64,000 bases of DNA from Peribacillus cavernae. Lineage in GTDB: Bacteria > Bacillota > Bacilli > Bacillales > DSM-1321. The notes under the pieces are model-generated. The model was given only the letters and a program-made list of their open reading frames with translations, did no database searches and had not been told where the DNA came from. The DNA lies in assembly GCF_003989135.1 (NCBI RefSeq), contig NZ_RYZZ01000001.1:248001-312000 (forward strand), in the 5' to 3' direction. Made by a program: the position numbers and the translations under genes. Positions 63,664-64,000 of the stretch are shown piece after piece (within the stretch, counting starts at the first letter, position 1; every line of letters begins with the position of its first letter).

Positions 63664-64000
63664 TCAGCCCAGATGCTCGACGAGCTCCAACATGTTGCCT
63701 TCGAGGTCAAGGAAGTGCGAGCAGCGCACTCGAAGCAGCGGGTAGTCCGCCGGCTCCCAGACGAACTTGACTCCGCGACGCTTAAGTTCCTCGGTCGAAG
63801 CGTCACAGCTGTCTACGGTGAAGGCCATATGTATAGGGCCTTGGATCGATGCAAACTCAGGGGGAGTACCCCCGGCGTGTGGGTTCTGCGAAGAGCCGTG
63901 AAGCTCGACGAGTTCAAAGGTAAAGCTGTTGACTGTGACGAACGCCACATTGGTCTTAAGATCTTCAAACTTCATCCTGTCCGTGACCTGGCAACCAAGC
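63664..64000 (-). CDS. VOC-family protein in GC-rich DNA, partial
   Basis: The frame is open to the right edge, so the N-terminus is outside the window. AFVTVNSFTFELVELHGSS, GPIHMAFTVDSCDASTEELK and the ending LDLEGNMLELVEHLG show a VOC fold related to the neighbour at 63020. Codon use and base content (about 55-60% GC by eye) differ sharply from the rest of the window, pointing to recent transfer or a foreign joined sequence. Confidence 0.7.
   Translation of the reverse strand, partial: LGCQVTDRMKFEDLKTNVAFVTVNSFTFELVELHGSSQNPHAGGTPPEFASIQGPIHMAFTVDSCDASTEELKRRGVKFVWEPADYPLLRVRCSHFLDLEGNMLELVEHLG

Overview
The window looks like a chromosomal segment of a low-GC Gram-positive, most likely a soil Bacillaceae. 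The pointers are strong AGGAGG-type ribosome sites with frequent GTG/TTG starts, CcpA cre-like boxes, a YocH-type LysM/3D protein, a decayed LXG toxin with a YezG-type immunity gene, heme A pathway CtaB, and rho-independent terminators after most transcription units. No rRNA, tRNA or CRISPR array was seen. About 46 kb of the first 50 kb is read from the minus strand.

Layout. (1) 1-6605: phenylacetyl-CoA epoxidase genes paaABCD from a strong sigma-A promoter, followed by a thiolase-fold protein lacking two catalytic residues, a small ABM monooxygenase, an acyl-CoA ligase and an MBL-fold hydrolase cut by the window edge. The reductase gene paaE is absent. (2) 6687-12920: a ribose-type operon rbsR-D-A-C-B-K with two identical operators and a cre-like box, next to a 46-codon remnant of a 2-keto-4-pentenoate hydratase. 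(3) 13309-23294: a small acidic lipoprotein, then a regulon made of a ROK repressor, a lipoprotein-dependent ABC importer with a fused double permease, an argininosuccinate-lyase-like enzyme and, divergently, a large secreted PIG-L deacetylase. Paired palindromes lie in the divergent promoter region. This is the best candidate for an undescribed system.

(4) 23300-25410: a junkyard of gene scars, including an LXG-type nuclease toxin tail with a frameshift, its intact immunity gene, a truncated second immunity copy, a permease fragment, and scars of both secreted hydrolases found elsewhere in the window. (5) 25599-39689: a catabolic island of crotonase, epimerase, two cyclase-family proteins (one without its metal motif), SDR, MFS, Rieske ferredoxin, amidohydrolase, D-2-hydroxyacid dehydrogenase, two class III CoA-transferases, GntR regulator and an FAH-family enzyme. 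The substrate is unknown. (6) 40134-47748: an MFS aromatic-acid carrier and a lower beta-ketoadipate branch (thiolase, DUF3870, muconate cycloisomerase, 3-oxoacid CoA-transferase A/B, tandem carboxymuconolactone-decarboxylase-fold protein, alpha/beta hydrolase). Catechol dioxygenase and muconolactone isomerase are missing.

(7) 48088-64000: unrelated single genes (12-TM transporter, LysM-3D protein, 5'-nucleotidase, kinase-like protein, SRPBCC protein, secreted GDPD protein, CtaB, nitroreductase), mixed with debris: a transposase remnant, a 1.91-kb insertion sequence with 17-bp inverted repeats and a frameshifted transposase, a glycerol dehydrogenase pseudogene cut by that element, and two VOC-family genes, the last in unusually GC-rich DNA at the right edge.

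Together, regions 1, 5 and 6 suggest an organism able to feed aromatic or related ring compounds through CoA thioesters to acetyl-CoA and succinyl-CoA under carbon catabolite control. The many partial genes show that this part of the chromosome is a hotspot for insertion and deletion.
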